NCBI RefSeq assembly: GCF_042684505.1
Contig: NZ_JBHULT010000005.1
Location: 372,001-436,000, forward strand
Direction: 5' to 3'
DNA: 64,000 nt
DNA from: Salinimicrobium flavum
Lineage (GTDB): Bacteria > Bacteroidota > Bacteroidia > Flavobacteriales > Flavobacteriaceae
The notes under the pieces were generated by a model. It did not search any database. It was given only the letters and a program-made list of their open reading frames with translations, and had not been told where the DNA came from. Shown one piece after another: positions 17,489 through 25,773 of the stretch; positions within the stretch are counted from its first letter, which is position 1; each line of letters opens with the position of its first letter. The position numbers and the translations under genes are program-made.

Positions 17489-17748
17489 CAAGGTTAAAAC
17501 CTCTCTTTTGAGAGGTTTTTTTATGGAATATACTGAGGGACGAGAAGCCTGTCCCGAGCGCTAGTCGAGGGGAGTCCCTCCATCGGCTCAAGGTTAAAAC
17601 CTCTCTTTTGAGAGGTTTTTTTATGGAATATGCTGAGGGACGAGAAGCCTGTCCCGAGCGCTAGTCGAGGGGAGTCCCTCCATCGGCTCAAGGTTAAAAC
17701 CTCTCTTTTGAGAGGTTTTTTTTATGGAATATGCTGAGGGACGAGAAT
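17472..17748 (+). repeat. 100-bp tandem repeat copying the tRNA-Thr 3' end plus terminator
   Basis: Copies start at 17472, 17572 and 17672, with an exact 100-bp period; the third is about three-quarters complete. Each begins with GAGTCCCTCCATCGGCTCA (3' T-arm and acceptor of the tRNA). An intrinsic terminator follows (AAAACCTCTC-TTTT-GAGAGGTTTT and T run; first copy 17496-17522). The two full copies then carry a REP-like CCCGAGCGCTAGTCGAGGGG. Copies differ by only a base or two, so the amplification is recent or kept uniform. No integrase is nearby. The rest of the gap to 17891 holds only a minus-strand terminator. Confidence 0.93.
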
Positions 17749-17842
17749 CTCTAAGCAGGTTCCTGGATGAAGATTGGGTAAGTGAATATTTGGTTTAAGA
17801 TTTAAATTAAAAATAGGACAGCATGCTTAAATCAGGAAATAA

Positions 17843-17868
17843 AAAAAGGCAGTAAAAACTGCCTTTTT
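17843..17868 (-). terminator. Terminator of the DUF4369 lipoprotein gene
   Basis: AAAAAGGCAGT (17843-17853) pairs with ACTGCCTTTTT (17858-17868). Read on the minus strand, the hairpin ends in a T run 24 bp after the stop at 17892. Confidence 0.85.
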
Positions 17869-17891
17869 GGTAGGGATATCTTGTTTTGTTT

Positions 17892-18608
17892 TTACTCTGT
17901 CTTTTTCTCCTGTTCCTTTCTTTCCCTTAGGAAATCTTCCAGGCTTTTTCCGTATTTGGAATTCTTTACCTCGGGAGTCAGGACTTTATAGATAGTGTCG
18001 AGATATTTGATGTTGGCATCATATACTTCAGAAATTGCCAGATAAGGGGCCAGTTCAAGATCTTTATTGTTAATGGCAAAATTTACGGTGTATAGGTATT
18101 TTCTTTTGATTAGGTTTTCATATTCCTTTGAAGTAGAATCTATTCGCGCTCCATTTTTCTCTTTTTGAGCCTGCAGGTTGGCCTGGATTAGCTCAAGGTT
18201 CCTGGAATTGAACTGCTGGATCATTTTCCGGTACTCTATGAATTTTTTCTGATTTTCGGAACCCTCTACGATCGCGTCTTTTTCAAAGTTTTTTAAAGTG
18301 GTATTGACCACCATTTCCCCCGGCTCTGCAAAGAACATTATCCTGTCATCAAATTCACTGTGATCCACCTTGTTGAGGTATAGATAAAGTACCTGGGGAT
18401 CCTCGATAAAAGTTTCAAAAGTGAAGTTTTCATTCCCTTTTATTACAACCGAGTCCAGGGTTACCAGTGAAGTATCCTCAATTTTCTGAAGGTACAGTGT
18501 TCCTTTTTTCAAGCCCTGAATTTTACCGTTGATGGTAAGGTTCTTTTCATCTTTCGAACAGGCTGTTACAGAGAAGATGATCAACAATAGTAGTCCTAAT
18601 TTTTTCAT
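17892..18608 (-). CDS. DUF4369 domain lipoprotein
   Basis: A 238-residue predicted lipoprotein. The start at 18608 (MKKLGLLLLIIFSVTACSK) gives a type II signal with lipobox Cys17; upstream in-frame sequence lacks this logic. The DUF4369 domain (about residues 25-110, LTINGKIQGLKKGTLYLQKI) is usually found at the N-terminus of TlpA-type thioredoxins in Bacteroidota. Here no thioredoxin domain follows, only a charged helical C-terminus ending in a Lys/Glu-rich tail. It may be an envelope scaffold. A TATTTTCG box at 18631-18638 (minus) may drive it. Confidence 0.82.
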   Translation of the reverse strand: MKKLGLLLLIIFSVTACSKDEKNLTINGKIQGLKKGTLYLQKIEDTSLVTLDSVVIKGNENFTFETFIEDPQVLYLYLNKVDHSEFDDRIMFFAEPGEMVVNTTLKNFEKDAIVEGSENQKKFIEYRKMIQQFNSRNLELIQANLQAQKEKNGARIDSTSKEYENLIKRKYLYTVNFAINNKDLELAPYLAISEVYDANIKYLDTIYKVLTPEVKNSKYGKSLEDFLRERKEQEKKTE

Positions 18609-18657
18609 GAATCTTTTTAGATAATATGCGCGAAAATATGATAAAAAATAGAGTAAC

Positions 18658-19923
18658 CTAACCTGCCGCAGCAATTTGCATTAATATGGTACTTAATATT
18701 GCTCCGTAGGTTCCCACTACATAGCCAAATACGGCCAGGAGCACGCCTACTGTTGCAAGAGAGGGATGAAATGCTGCTGCTACAACGGGAGCAGATGCTG
18801 CTCCTCCCACGTTTGCCTGGCTTCCAACGGCCAGAAAAAAATATGGAGCTTTGATCAATTTAGCCACAAGTATCAACAGGCCGGCATGAATTGACATCCA
18901 CACCAATCCTATAGCTATAAGCCCGGGATTGTCAAAGACCATGGTAAGGTCCATCTTCATCCCAATAGTGGCTACAAGGAAATATATGAACACACTCCCT
19001 ATTTTACTCGCCCCGGCACCTTCATATTTTTTTGCGCGGGTAAAAGACAGGGCGATCCCAACTGCCGTAGCTATGGTGATCATCCAGAAAAAGGAAGAAG
19101 CAAACGAAGATATCGCAGATTTTGTATCATTTACGGCATCAAAATTTGCGATCAGAAAAGCAGAAATCCCTTCTGCTCCCCAATGCGCCAATCCTACTGC
19201 ACCAAAAGCAATGGCCAGCATGATCATAAGATCTGAAAGGGTAGGATTTCGGGTTACACTTTCAGCGTAGGCAGTAACTTTGTGTTTTAATTCTGTTATG
19301 GCAGAGTTGTCTGCTTTTAGCCATTTGTCAATTTTATCGGTTTTTCCAATTCCCATTAACAGGATCGCCATCCAAAGATTGGCTACCACTATATCCACAA
19401 GTACCATTCCGCCGTAAAGATCGGGGTTATATTCGAAGATCTCCAGCATTGCAGCCTGGTTCGCTCCACCGCCAATCCAGCTTCCGGCAAGGGTTGAAAG
19501 ACCCCTCCATACTGCATCAGGACCTACTCCGCCAACGGTTTCAGGTGAAAACATAGAGATCAACAGGATGGCGATTGGTCCGCCGATTATGATCCCAATC
19601 GTTCCAGTAAAGAACATTACCAGGGCCTTCACTCCCAGATTATAGATGGCCTTAAGATCAATACTCAGGGTCATTAAAACCAGGGAGGCAGGTAAAAGAT
19701 ACCTGCTGGCTATAAAATAAAGTTCTGAGGTCTCATCAGAAATGATATTCAGGGAATTGAGGATTGCCGGAATCAGGTAACACATCAGCAGTGCCGGCAC
19801 TACCTTATAAAATTTATACCAGAAACCTGTTTGTTTCGAAGATGTAAAAAAAACGAAGCCAAGGGCGACCATCAAAAGTCCGAGAACTATGGCGTCATTT
19901 GTGAAAATAGGGGGATTGTCCAT
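18658..19923 (-). CDS. DUF819 family membrane protein
   Basis: Integral membrane protein of 421 residues from the ATG at 19923 (MDNPPIFTNDAIVLG); an ATG eight codons further upstream is also possible. About ten hydrophobic spans are visible. The family is predicted to be transporter-like, and conserved Gly-rich segments (STLAGSWIGGGANQAA, AVGSQANVGGAASAPVVAAA) in two halves suggest an inverted-repeat transporter fold. The substrate is unknown. It ends 50 bp before the DUF4369 lipoprotein gene on the same strand, so cotranscription is possible. Confidence 0.88.
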   Translation of the reverse strand: MDNPPIFTNDAIVLGLLMVALGFVFFTSSKQTGFWYKFYKVVPALLMCYLIPAILNSLNIISDETSELYFIASRYLLPASLVLMTLSIDLKAIYNLGVKALVMFFTGTIGIIIGGPIAILLISMFSPETVGGVGPDAVWRGLSTLAGSWIGGGANQAAMLEIFEYNPDLYGGMVLVDIVVANLWMAILLMGIGKTDKIDKWLKADNSAITELKHKVTAYAESVTRNPTLSDLMIMLAIAFGAVGLAHWGAEGISAFLIANFDAVNDTKSAISSFASSFFWMITIATAVGIALSFTRAKKYEGAGASKIGSVFIYFLVATIGMKMDLTMVFDNPGLIAIGLVWMSIHAGLLILVAKLIKAPYFFLAVGSQANVGGAASAPVVAAAFHPSLATVGVLLAVFGYVVGTYGAILSTILMQIAAAG

Positions 19924-19985
19924 GAATTTACCGTATGAGGGCGGCAAAATACAATTTTTACGGAACTCTTAAAAATATATTAAAA

Positions 19986-20798
19986 CTAAGTCAGATTAAA
20001 GAGTTTCTGAAGGCTGAGAGCCACCCCGTCTTTCTTACCCTCATGGGTGATCTCATTGGCAATTTTTAGAATTTCAGGTCTGGCATTTCCTACCGCTATT
20101 CCCATACCTGCTGCTTTGAGCATTTCATAGTCATTGTAATTATCTCCAAAAGCCAGGATCTCTTTTAAGGAAAGGTGAAAATATTGGTCCAGCAATACCT
20201 TTATGGCGGTTAGTTTGGAAACCCTTTTATTGGCTATTTCCAGGTAGGTAGGTTTTGACCGGTAAAGGTGAAGTTCGTTCCTAAATTCATTTAACAGGTA
20301 TTTTTCAATGGCATCTATTTTTTCTTCTTTCCCCATACACATGATCTTATGAGCTCCTTTTTTCTGTGCTTCCCATTCCTGGATAACTTCCTTGGCCGGT
20401 TTAACTTCCGGTGTTACGCGGGTATTGTTCTCTTCTCTTTTTGCCCATTCATCCATAGCAGGAACAAACCAATCTTCGTTGTTATACAGGCTTAGGTGAC
20501 AGTCTAAACCAGAGTTGAATTCCTCCAGGCTTTTTACAACAGCGACTGGGATCTCTGTAGAACCCACTTTCTTTCCATCAACAATAATGAGTCCGCCGTT
20601 GTAGCAAATGAGCGGCTGGTGCTCAATGTGAAGCTCCTGTTGTAAATGGGTCATGGCCTGGGGCATTCGGGAGGATATCAAAACCACCGGCACCTTTTTT
20701 TGCAGCGCCCTGAATACTTCTTTGGTTAATTGAGATAATTCCCGGTCTTTATTAAGTAAAGTTCCGTCGATATCTGTAAAAATGATCTTGTATGGCAT
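19986..20798 (-). CDS. HAD-superfamily phosphatase, Cof/IIB type
   Basis: Cytoplasmic Mg-dependent phosphatase of 270 residues. Motif I FTDIDGTLL (nucleophile D8 and D10), motif II VLISSRMP, a IIB cap in the middle, and motif IV FGDNYNDYEML are present. Members act on sugar phosphates, FMN or pyridoxal phosphate, and the substrate cannot be read from sequence. Its start overlaps the final base of the alpha/beta hydrolase gene, so the two are translationally coupled. Confidence 0.92.
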   Translation of the reverse strand: MPYKIIFTDIDGTLLNKDRELSQLTKEVFRALQKKVPVVLISSRMPQAMTHLQQELHIEHQPLICYNGGLIIVDGKKVGSTEIPVAVVKSLEEFNSGLDCHLSLYNNEDWFVPAMDEWAKREENNTRVTPEVKPAKEVIQEWEAQKKGAHKIMCMGKEEKIDAIEKYLLNEFRNELHLYRSKPTYLEIANKRVSKLTAIKVLLDQYFHLSLKEILAFGDNYNDYEMLKAAGMGIAVGNARPEILKIANEITHEGKKDGVALSLQKLFNLT

Positions 20799-21730
20799 TA
20801 AAGTTTTTTGATGAATTCTACTATGGCTGGGGTGAGTTGCGGGTGCAATGGAAGCCCGGGTTCATTATAGGATTTGGAATTCTCCAGCTCACTACCTGAA
20901 ATATTTCTTAGAACATGGTTCATATTTTCTATGAGGAGAAGTTCTGCATCTGGATTGGCCCTTTTAAGGGATTGGGCTTCCTGCTCGCTTATCTGGAGGT
21001 CTTTTGTCCCGTTGATCAACAATAACGGCATGTCAAGGTCTGTGATCTTTTCCTTAGGGTCGTACTTCATCCAGGAAAGAATAAAAGGTTGAACCGAAGG
21101 CCTGAAGATCATTTCAAGCATTGGGTCATAATTGCGACTGCTGCCAGATTCCCGGAGGTCTCTGAAACTCTGTTCCACATTTTCTGACAGAGACGGCATT
21201 TGTAAAGCAACCTGTGAGGTGATGATAGAATCAATGGTTTTGGAAGCTCCCGCTATAGAAATGAAAGCATCTGCTTTTTTTTCCTTCGCAACCACCATTC
21301 CTACAAGAGAACCCTGACTGTGGCCAAGGATAATAACCTTACTGAATCTATTTTCTGTTCTGAAATGATCTACGGCAGAGGAAGCATCTTCGATAAAATT
21401 TTCAAACCTGATATCCTCTTCTTTTATTCCCAGTTTTGACATATGGAGAATTCGTTTGTCAAATCTGAAGCTGGCGATCCCTTCCCGGGCGAGTTCATTG
21501 GCCAGTTTTTTAAAGGAATCATTCTTCATAAAAGATTGGTTCCCGTTCCTGTCAGTAGGTCCCGATCCCTGGATGAGAAGCACCAGGGGAGCAGATGTTT
21601 CTGTGGCAGGAGTAAGAAGTGTTCCTTTCACATATTTGTCGACCTCCACTTCTTCACTGTTTAAAGGAGTTTCCTGTCCTATGGCAATCGTAGTGAAGAT
21701 GAGGAACAAAATGAAAAGATTATATTTCAT
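20798..21730 (-). CDS. Secreted alpha/beta hydrolase
   Basis: A 310-residue serine hydrolase with an N-terminal signal peptide ending in IAIGQ, so probably periplasmic. The nucleophile elbow GHSQG puts Ser at residue 138. An oxyanion segment (LIQGSGPTDRNGN) lies near residue 53 and a late His in ENMNHVLR would complete the triad. It resembles the dienelactone/prolyl-oligopeptidase-like esterases common in Bacteroidota. It sits between a small membrane protein gene (11-bp overlap) and the HAD phosphatase gene (1-bp overlap) in a tight operon. Confidence 0.9.
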   Translation of the reverse strand: MKYNLFILFLIFTTIAIGQETPLNSEEVEVDKYVKGTLLTPATETSAPLVLLIQGSGPTDRNGNQSFMKNDSFKKLANELAREGIASFRFDKRILHMSKLGIKEEDIRFENFIEDASSAVDHFRTENRFSKVIILGHSQGSLVGMVVAKEKKADAFISIAGASKTIDSIITSQVALQMPSLSENVEQSFRDLRESGSSRNYDPMLEMIFRPSVQPFILSWMKYDPKEKITDLDMPLLLINGTKDLQISEQEAQSLKRANPDAELLLIENMNHVLRNISGSELENSKSYNEPGLPLHPQLTPAIVEFIKKL

Positions 21731-22229
21731 GAGGGGCTTTTTTAACTGTGGACGGGTGGTATATTTTTATGATCTCTTTTGCCGCAGCCGGTCTTTGAGT
21801 ACCTATCAGGAATTTTTCATCATCATTGGTGATAATTTGTATGCCTTTGTTACCGGATACTTCATAAGCTTTAGATTTGCTGCCCAGGCCTCTAAGCCCC
21901 CAGCCCCCGAATTCCTTGACCGAATTGTACTGTCTTACATGACATTCTTTTATATTTTTCCACTCAAAATGCTTTTTGGTAAAGCCAAAGGGTTTGAACC
22001 AGGTGGTAATTCCTTCCCGGTCAATTCTTGTTTCCAGGCGCAAATATAACAGCCCTGCCACAATGGGTAAGGCTATAGCTATACTAATTATTGATACCAG
22101 GAGTTGGGTGTTTTCCTTTGCGTCCAGGGTGGCATAATAAGCTGTCCCAACTATTATCAATAATACAGCAAGAATGAACATGAACAACCACCAACGATTA
22201 ATGAACTGTTTTTCCCGGAATATTTTCAT
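21720..22229 (-). CDS. Two-span membrane protein with PH-like domain
   Basis: A 169-residue protein. Two membrane spans are seen at about residues 13-33 and 42-62. They are followed by a cytosolic segment with DREGITTWFKPFGFTKKHFEWKNI and GIQIITNDDEKFLIGTQRP, the pattern of bacterial PH-like domains. The FGGWGLRG motif is typical of this group. Function unknown. It is the first gene of the three-gene minus-strand operon and overlaps the hydrolase start by 11 bp. Confidence 0.78.
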   Translation of the reverse strand: MKIFREKQFINRWWLFMFILAVLLIIVGTAYYATLDAKENTQLLVSIISIAIALPIVAGLLYLRLETRIDREGITTWFKPFGFTKKHFEWKNIKECHVRQYNSVKEFGGWGLRGLGSKSKAYEVSGNKGIQIITNDDEKFLIGTQRPAAAKEIIKIYHPSTVKKAPHEI

Positions 22230-22343
22230 AGGTCCAATTTTTCTCTATTAAAGTTACAAATTTCTTTTATGCTTTGATCATCTTCGGAAAGACTTCAGAA
22301 AAAAGGCAGGATATTTGTCTGATAGATAATCTTCCGTGTTTTT

Positions 22344-22351
22344 TATCTTTG
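22344..22351 (+). promoter_or_regulatory. -7 box of the S1/P1 nuclease gene
   Basis: TATCTTTG, an exact TAnnTTTG match, ends 19 bp before the ATG. A TTTG at 22314-22317 could be the -33 box, but its 26-bp spacing is longer than usual. Confidence 0.5.
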
Positions 22352-22370
22352 CGGAAATAAATTAAAACTT

Positions 22371-23153
22371 ATGAAATATCTATTACTGGTAGCGGCTGTA
22401 TTTTTTTCTTCCATTACGTTTGCTTCCGAAGCAGATTGGGGAAGAACAGGACACAGGGCAACAGGGGAAGTAGCCGAAGGACACCTTTCTAAAAAAGCCA
22501 AGCAAAAAATAAGAAAATTACTGGATGGGCAAAGTCTGGCATTCGTATCTACCTATGGGGATGATATAAAAAGTGATCCGAAATACAGGTATCTTAATAC
22601 CTGGCATTATGTGAACATTGATAAGGGTGAAACTGAATATTCGAAGGAAAATGCAAATCCTAAGGGAGATATCATCCAGGGAATTGAGGAGTGCATTACT
22701 GTTCTAAAGGATAAGAATACTTCCAAAGATGAAAAAGCATTCTATTTGAAATTGCTGGTTCATTTTGTGGGAGACCTTCACCAGCCAATGCATGCGGGAA
22801 GAGGAGAGGACAAAGGTGGTAATGATATCCAGGTTAGATGGTTTGGCCAGGGAAGTAATATTCACCGGGTATGGGACAGCGAAATGATCAATGATTTTCA
22901 AATGAGCTATACAGAACTTGCTCATAGTACAGATGAGCTTTCTAAAGAAGAGATCAGACAAATAAAAGCGGGGTCTCTTCTTGACTGGATGTATGAATCA
23001 AAGGAACTCAGTACAAGGGTTTACGATTCTGTAGAGATCGGGGAAAAATTAGGGTATGAATATATGTATGAATGGTTTCCTGTTTTACATGACCAGATCC
23101 AAAAAGGTGGAATTAGGTTGGCAGATATACTGAACGAAATTTTTGAGGAATAA
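22371..23153 (+). CDS. Secreted S1/P1-type nuclease
   Basis: A 260-residue zinc-dependent single-strand nuclease/3'-nucleotidase predicted for the periplasm or outside. The signal peptide ends near ITFAS. The mature N-terminal Trp that supplies main-chain zinc ligands is W23 (DWGRTGH, H28). Other ligands lie in WHYVN, GDLHQPMHAG, GGNDIQVRW and IHRVWDSE, so the trinuclear zinc site appears complete. It probably scavenges nucleic-acid phosphate or nucleosides. It has its own promoter and terminator. Confidence 0.94.
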   Translation: MKYLLLVAAVFFSSITFASEADWGRTGHRATGEVAEGHLSKKAKQKIRKLLDGQSLAFVSTYGDDIKSDPKYRYLNTWHYVNIDKGETEYSKENANPKGDIIQGIEECITVLKDKNTSKDEKAFYLKLLVHFVGDLHQPMHAGRGEDKGGNDIQVRWFGQGSNIHRVWDSEMINDFQMSYTELAHSTDELSKEEIRQIKAGSLLDWMYESKELSTRVYDSVEIGEKLGYEYMYEWFPVLHDQIQKGGIRLADILNEIFEE

Positions 23154-23173
23154 ACCTTTTCCTCTCAACAATG

Positions 23174-23213
23174 ATAAGAAACCCGGTACTTGTTAACCGG
23201 GTTTCTTATTTAT
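23174..23213 (+). terminator. Intrinsic terminator after the S1/P1 nuclease gene
   Basis: A 14-bp stem (ATAAGAAACCCGGT at 23174-23187 with its complement at 23196-23209) lies 20 bp after the stop. Confidence 0.85.
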
Positions 23214-23236
23214 AAAATCCCCGAAAAGTGAGAATG

Positions 23237-23286
23237 TACACAACAAAAAATAGAAAACATTCAAGTTTTCTATTTTTTGTTGTGTA
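23237..23286. repeat. Perfect 22-bp inverted repeat
   Basis: Arms 23237-23258 and 23265-23286 are perfectly complementary around the loop ATTCAA. It is almost entirely A/T and lies 61 bp before the histidine kinase start. It could be a bidirectional terminator or a small mobile palindrome, as the terminator at 23174 already serves the nuclease gene. Confidence 0.8.
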
Positions 23287-23346
23287 ATCCATTAAAAATA
23301 AATAATTTGCAGGGCCCTACAGCTATAGAAACTTAACCGAAAAAAT

Positions 23347-25545
23347 TTGAGGAAAAACTACTTTCTGAGTGTTATTGGTGTTCTCTTATGTCTTCCGCTG
23401 TTTGCTCAGAATCCGGTTAAGACCTATCAGGATAGTGTGGAAAGTCTGGCTAAAGCTGCTAATGAGGCCTATGACAGTTATGATTATAACGTCTCTCAGG
23501 AATACTTCCTCGAATTAATAAAACTCGCTTCTACCCGGGACGATAATTATAACCTGCACCGTGGATATAACGGCCTTGGGGTGACCTATGAAGTGCTTGA
23601 GGATACCCTTCGCGCAAGAGTGAATTATGAAAAATCCCTGGATTATGCCCGGGCAAGCAACAATGATACTCTCTTATGGTATGCATATAACAACCTGGGG
23701 AATATTCTATCTTCAGATAAAAGAACGGTTCAAAAAGGGCTGCAATATTATGAAGAGGCAATAGAGATCGCCTCGCAAATGACCCAGCCGGAAGAAGCTC
23801 TTACTCCGGTCATTAATATTGCCTGGACACATCTTGAAAATCATAATTATGACCGGGCTCTTCCGTACTTGCAGCGGGCCTGGACGCTGAGTAAGGAAGA
23901 GGAGAACAGGAAGCTACAGAGCAATTTGCTTACCCTCTTTGGAATGTATCATTCAGGAAAGGATGAATTTATCCAATCCAGGGACCATTTTGAACAAGGT
24001 ATTGACATTGCCGAAAGTGATACTCTTCTTGTAGAAGCTTCTTTTGCCTATAAAGAATTTGCCAAGATGTTGTTTAAGAGCGGGGATTTTGAGGAAGCTT
24101 ATGCTGCACTTGAGACACATCAGAATAATCGTGAGAAAATATTCCAGAAAGAAAAGAACCATCAGCGGGAAGCCGTTTATGGCAAATTTGAAACTGAAGT
24201 TTTAAAGAAAGACCTGGCCCTCGCCCAACGGGAGCAGGAATATAAGGATGAAGTAATCGCCAAGACCAGGCAAATGTCTGTATGGATGGTAGTTTCTTTG
24301 GTGATCATGTTCATGTTCCTCATCCTGCTATACAGGAATAACCGTATCAGGAAAAAACTTATTAGGGAACTTAGAGATAAGAACGATGAGCTTGTGGAAG
24401 CCAAAGAAGAAGCCGAAAGACTTTCTTTACTTAAAACCAGGTTTTTCTCTACTGTTAGTCATGAATTGCGCACCCCTCTTTATGGTGTTGTAGGTTTGAC
24501 ATCACTTTTGCTCGAAGACAATGAGAATGAAAAGCAACGGGAGGATCTTAAATCTCTTAAATTTTCTGCCGATTATTTGCTGGCTCTTATCAATGATGTA
24601 CTGCAAATGAATAAAATGGAATCCAACCTGGTCCACCTGGAGAAGATAAATTTCAATATTGAAGAACAATTAATTGGTATCGTAAAATCCTTTGAGACCA
24701 CCCGGAACCAGAACTACAATATAATTGAGCTGGAAGTAGACCCTAATATTCCAAAGAACCTTATTGGCGATTCGATGCGCTTTTCCCAGATTGTGATGAA
24801 CCTGGTAGGGAATGCGGTGAAATTTACCGAAAACGGAAAGGTATGGATCAAAGCCAAAAGGATGGAATGTGATTCAGAGGATTGCCTGATCTATTTTGAA
24901 GTGGGTGATACCGGACCCGGTATTCCTAAAGACAAGCAAAAAGAGATATTTGAGGAATTTTCACAGTTAAAATCGAATAATTACAACTACCAGGGAACGG
25001 GATTGGGTCTGCCTATCGTTAAGAAATTACTTAACCTGTTTGATTCAGAAGTTAAATTACAAAGTGAAGAGGGAAAAGGCTCTGTATTTACTTTTAAGAT
25101 CAGTTTCCCAATTGGGAAGGAGATCCTGACCCCAACAACGGTGGCAGCCCCTGAAGCGGAAACCGGTAACAGTGGCATCAAAAAAGCATTGATTGTTGAT
25201 GATAACAGGATCAACCAGGTGATCACCAGAAGGATCCTGGAACAAAAGGATTTTCAATGTAAGGTGGCCAGTTCGGGTGCTGAGGCCATTGATATTTTAA
25301 AGTTAGAAGAAATGGACCTCGTATTGATGGATGTCAACATGCCGGGAATGAGCGGGATGGAAGCCACAAAACGTATCAGGGAGTTTAATCCCACCGTCCC
25401 AATCATTGCCTTGACGGCAGTAGAAGTGGGGGAGATGCGGGAGGAGATCCTTAGTGCGGGAATGAATGATATTATCAACAAACCTTACAACATTCCGCAG
25501 TTCTTCGATACTATTTTAAAGAATTTACTGCAACCGGTAGCATGA
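23347..25545 (+). CDS. Hybrid sensor histidine kinase with periplasmic TPR sensor
   Basis: A 732-residue two-component protein starting with TTG (MRKNYFLSVIGVLLCLPLFAQ, signal peptide). Several TPR units fill about residues 25-290, one membrane span lies near 311-332, and a coiled linker leads to HisKA with phospho-acceptor H372 (FFSTVSHELRTPL). An HATPase domain (NLVGNAVKFTENG, GDTGPGIP, GTGLGLPIVKKL) and a C-terminal receiver with D662 (LMDVNMPG) follow. A phosphorelay through a separate Hpt protein is expected; an orphan Hpt gene lies at 46542. No cognate DNA-binding regulator is adjacent. TPR-type sensors in this phylum probably sense protein partners. Confidence 0.94.
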   Translation: MRKNYFLSVIGVLLCLPLFAQNPVKTYQDSVESLAKAANEAYDSYDYNVSQEYFLELIKLASTRDDNYNLHRGYNGLGVTYEVLEDTLRARVNYEKSLDYARASNNDTLLWYAYNNLGNILSSDKRTVQKGLQYYEEAIEIASQMTQPEEALTPVINIAWTHLENHNYDRALPYLQRAWTLSKEEENRKLQSNLLTLFGMYHSGKDEFIQSRDHFEQGIDIAESDTLLVEASFAYKEFAKMLFKSGDFEEAYAALETHQNNREKIFQKEKNHQREAVYGKFETEVLKKDLALAQREQEYKDEVIAKTRQMSVWMVVSLVIMFMFLILLYRNNRIRKKLIRELRDKNDELVEAKEEAERLSLLKTRFFSTVSHELRTPLYGVVGLTSLLLEDNENEKQREDLKSLKFSADYLLALINDVLQMNKMESNLVHLEKINFNIEEQLIGIVKSFETTRNQNYNIIELEVDPNIPKNLIGDSMRFSQIVMNLVGNAVKFTENGKVWIKAKRMECDSEDCLIYFEVGDTGPGIPKDKQKEIFEEFSQLKSNNYNYQGTGLGLPIVKKLLNLFDSEVKLQSEEGKGSVFTFKISFPIGKEILTPTTVAAPEAETGNSGIKKALIVDDNRINQVITRRILEQKDFQCKVASSGAEAIDILKLEEMDLVLMDVNMPGMSGMEATKRIREFNPTVPIIALTAVEVGEMREEILSAGMNDIINKPYNIPQFFDTILKNLLQPVA

Positions 25546-25557
25546 TGCGCGAAGCGC

Positions 25558-25646
<89 letters not shown>

Positions 25647-25708
25647 GGGGTCAGGATTTAAGCTGAATTTTTCATTCATTTAATAATCCTCAATTCTCAG
25701 TATTCAAT

Positions 25709-25748
25709 AAAAAAACCGCCTCTTCGGGAACTTCCTGAAGAGGCGGTT
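25709..25748 (-). terminator. Terminator of htpG
   Basis: On the minus strand a 12-bp stem (AACCGCCTCTTC/GAAGAGGCGGTT) with an 11-nt loop is followed by a T run, 25 bp beyond the htpG stop. Confidence 0.92.
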
Positions 25749-25773
25749 GTACTTATAGGGTTAAGAAAGTCTA

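Noticed and set aside
17472..17748. CRISPR array
   Set aside because: The repeats are directly adjoining 100-bp units without spacers, and no cas genes are present.
21456..22049. 197-codon plus-strand frame opposite the alpha/beta hydrolase and PH-like genes
   Set aside because: Its product shows no domain, while the opposite strand has a signal peptide, a GHSQG motif and overlapping starts.
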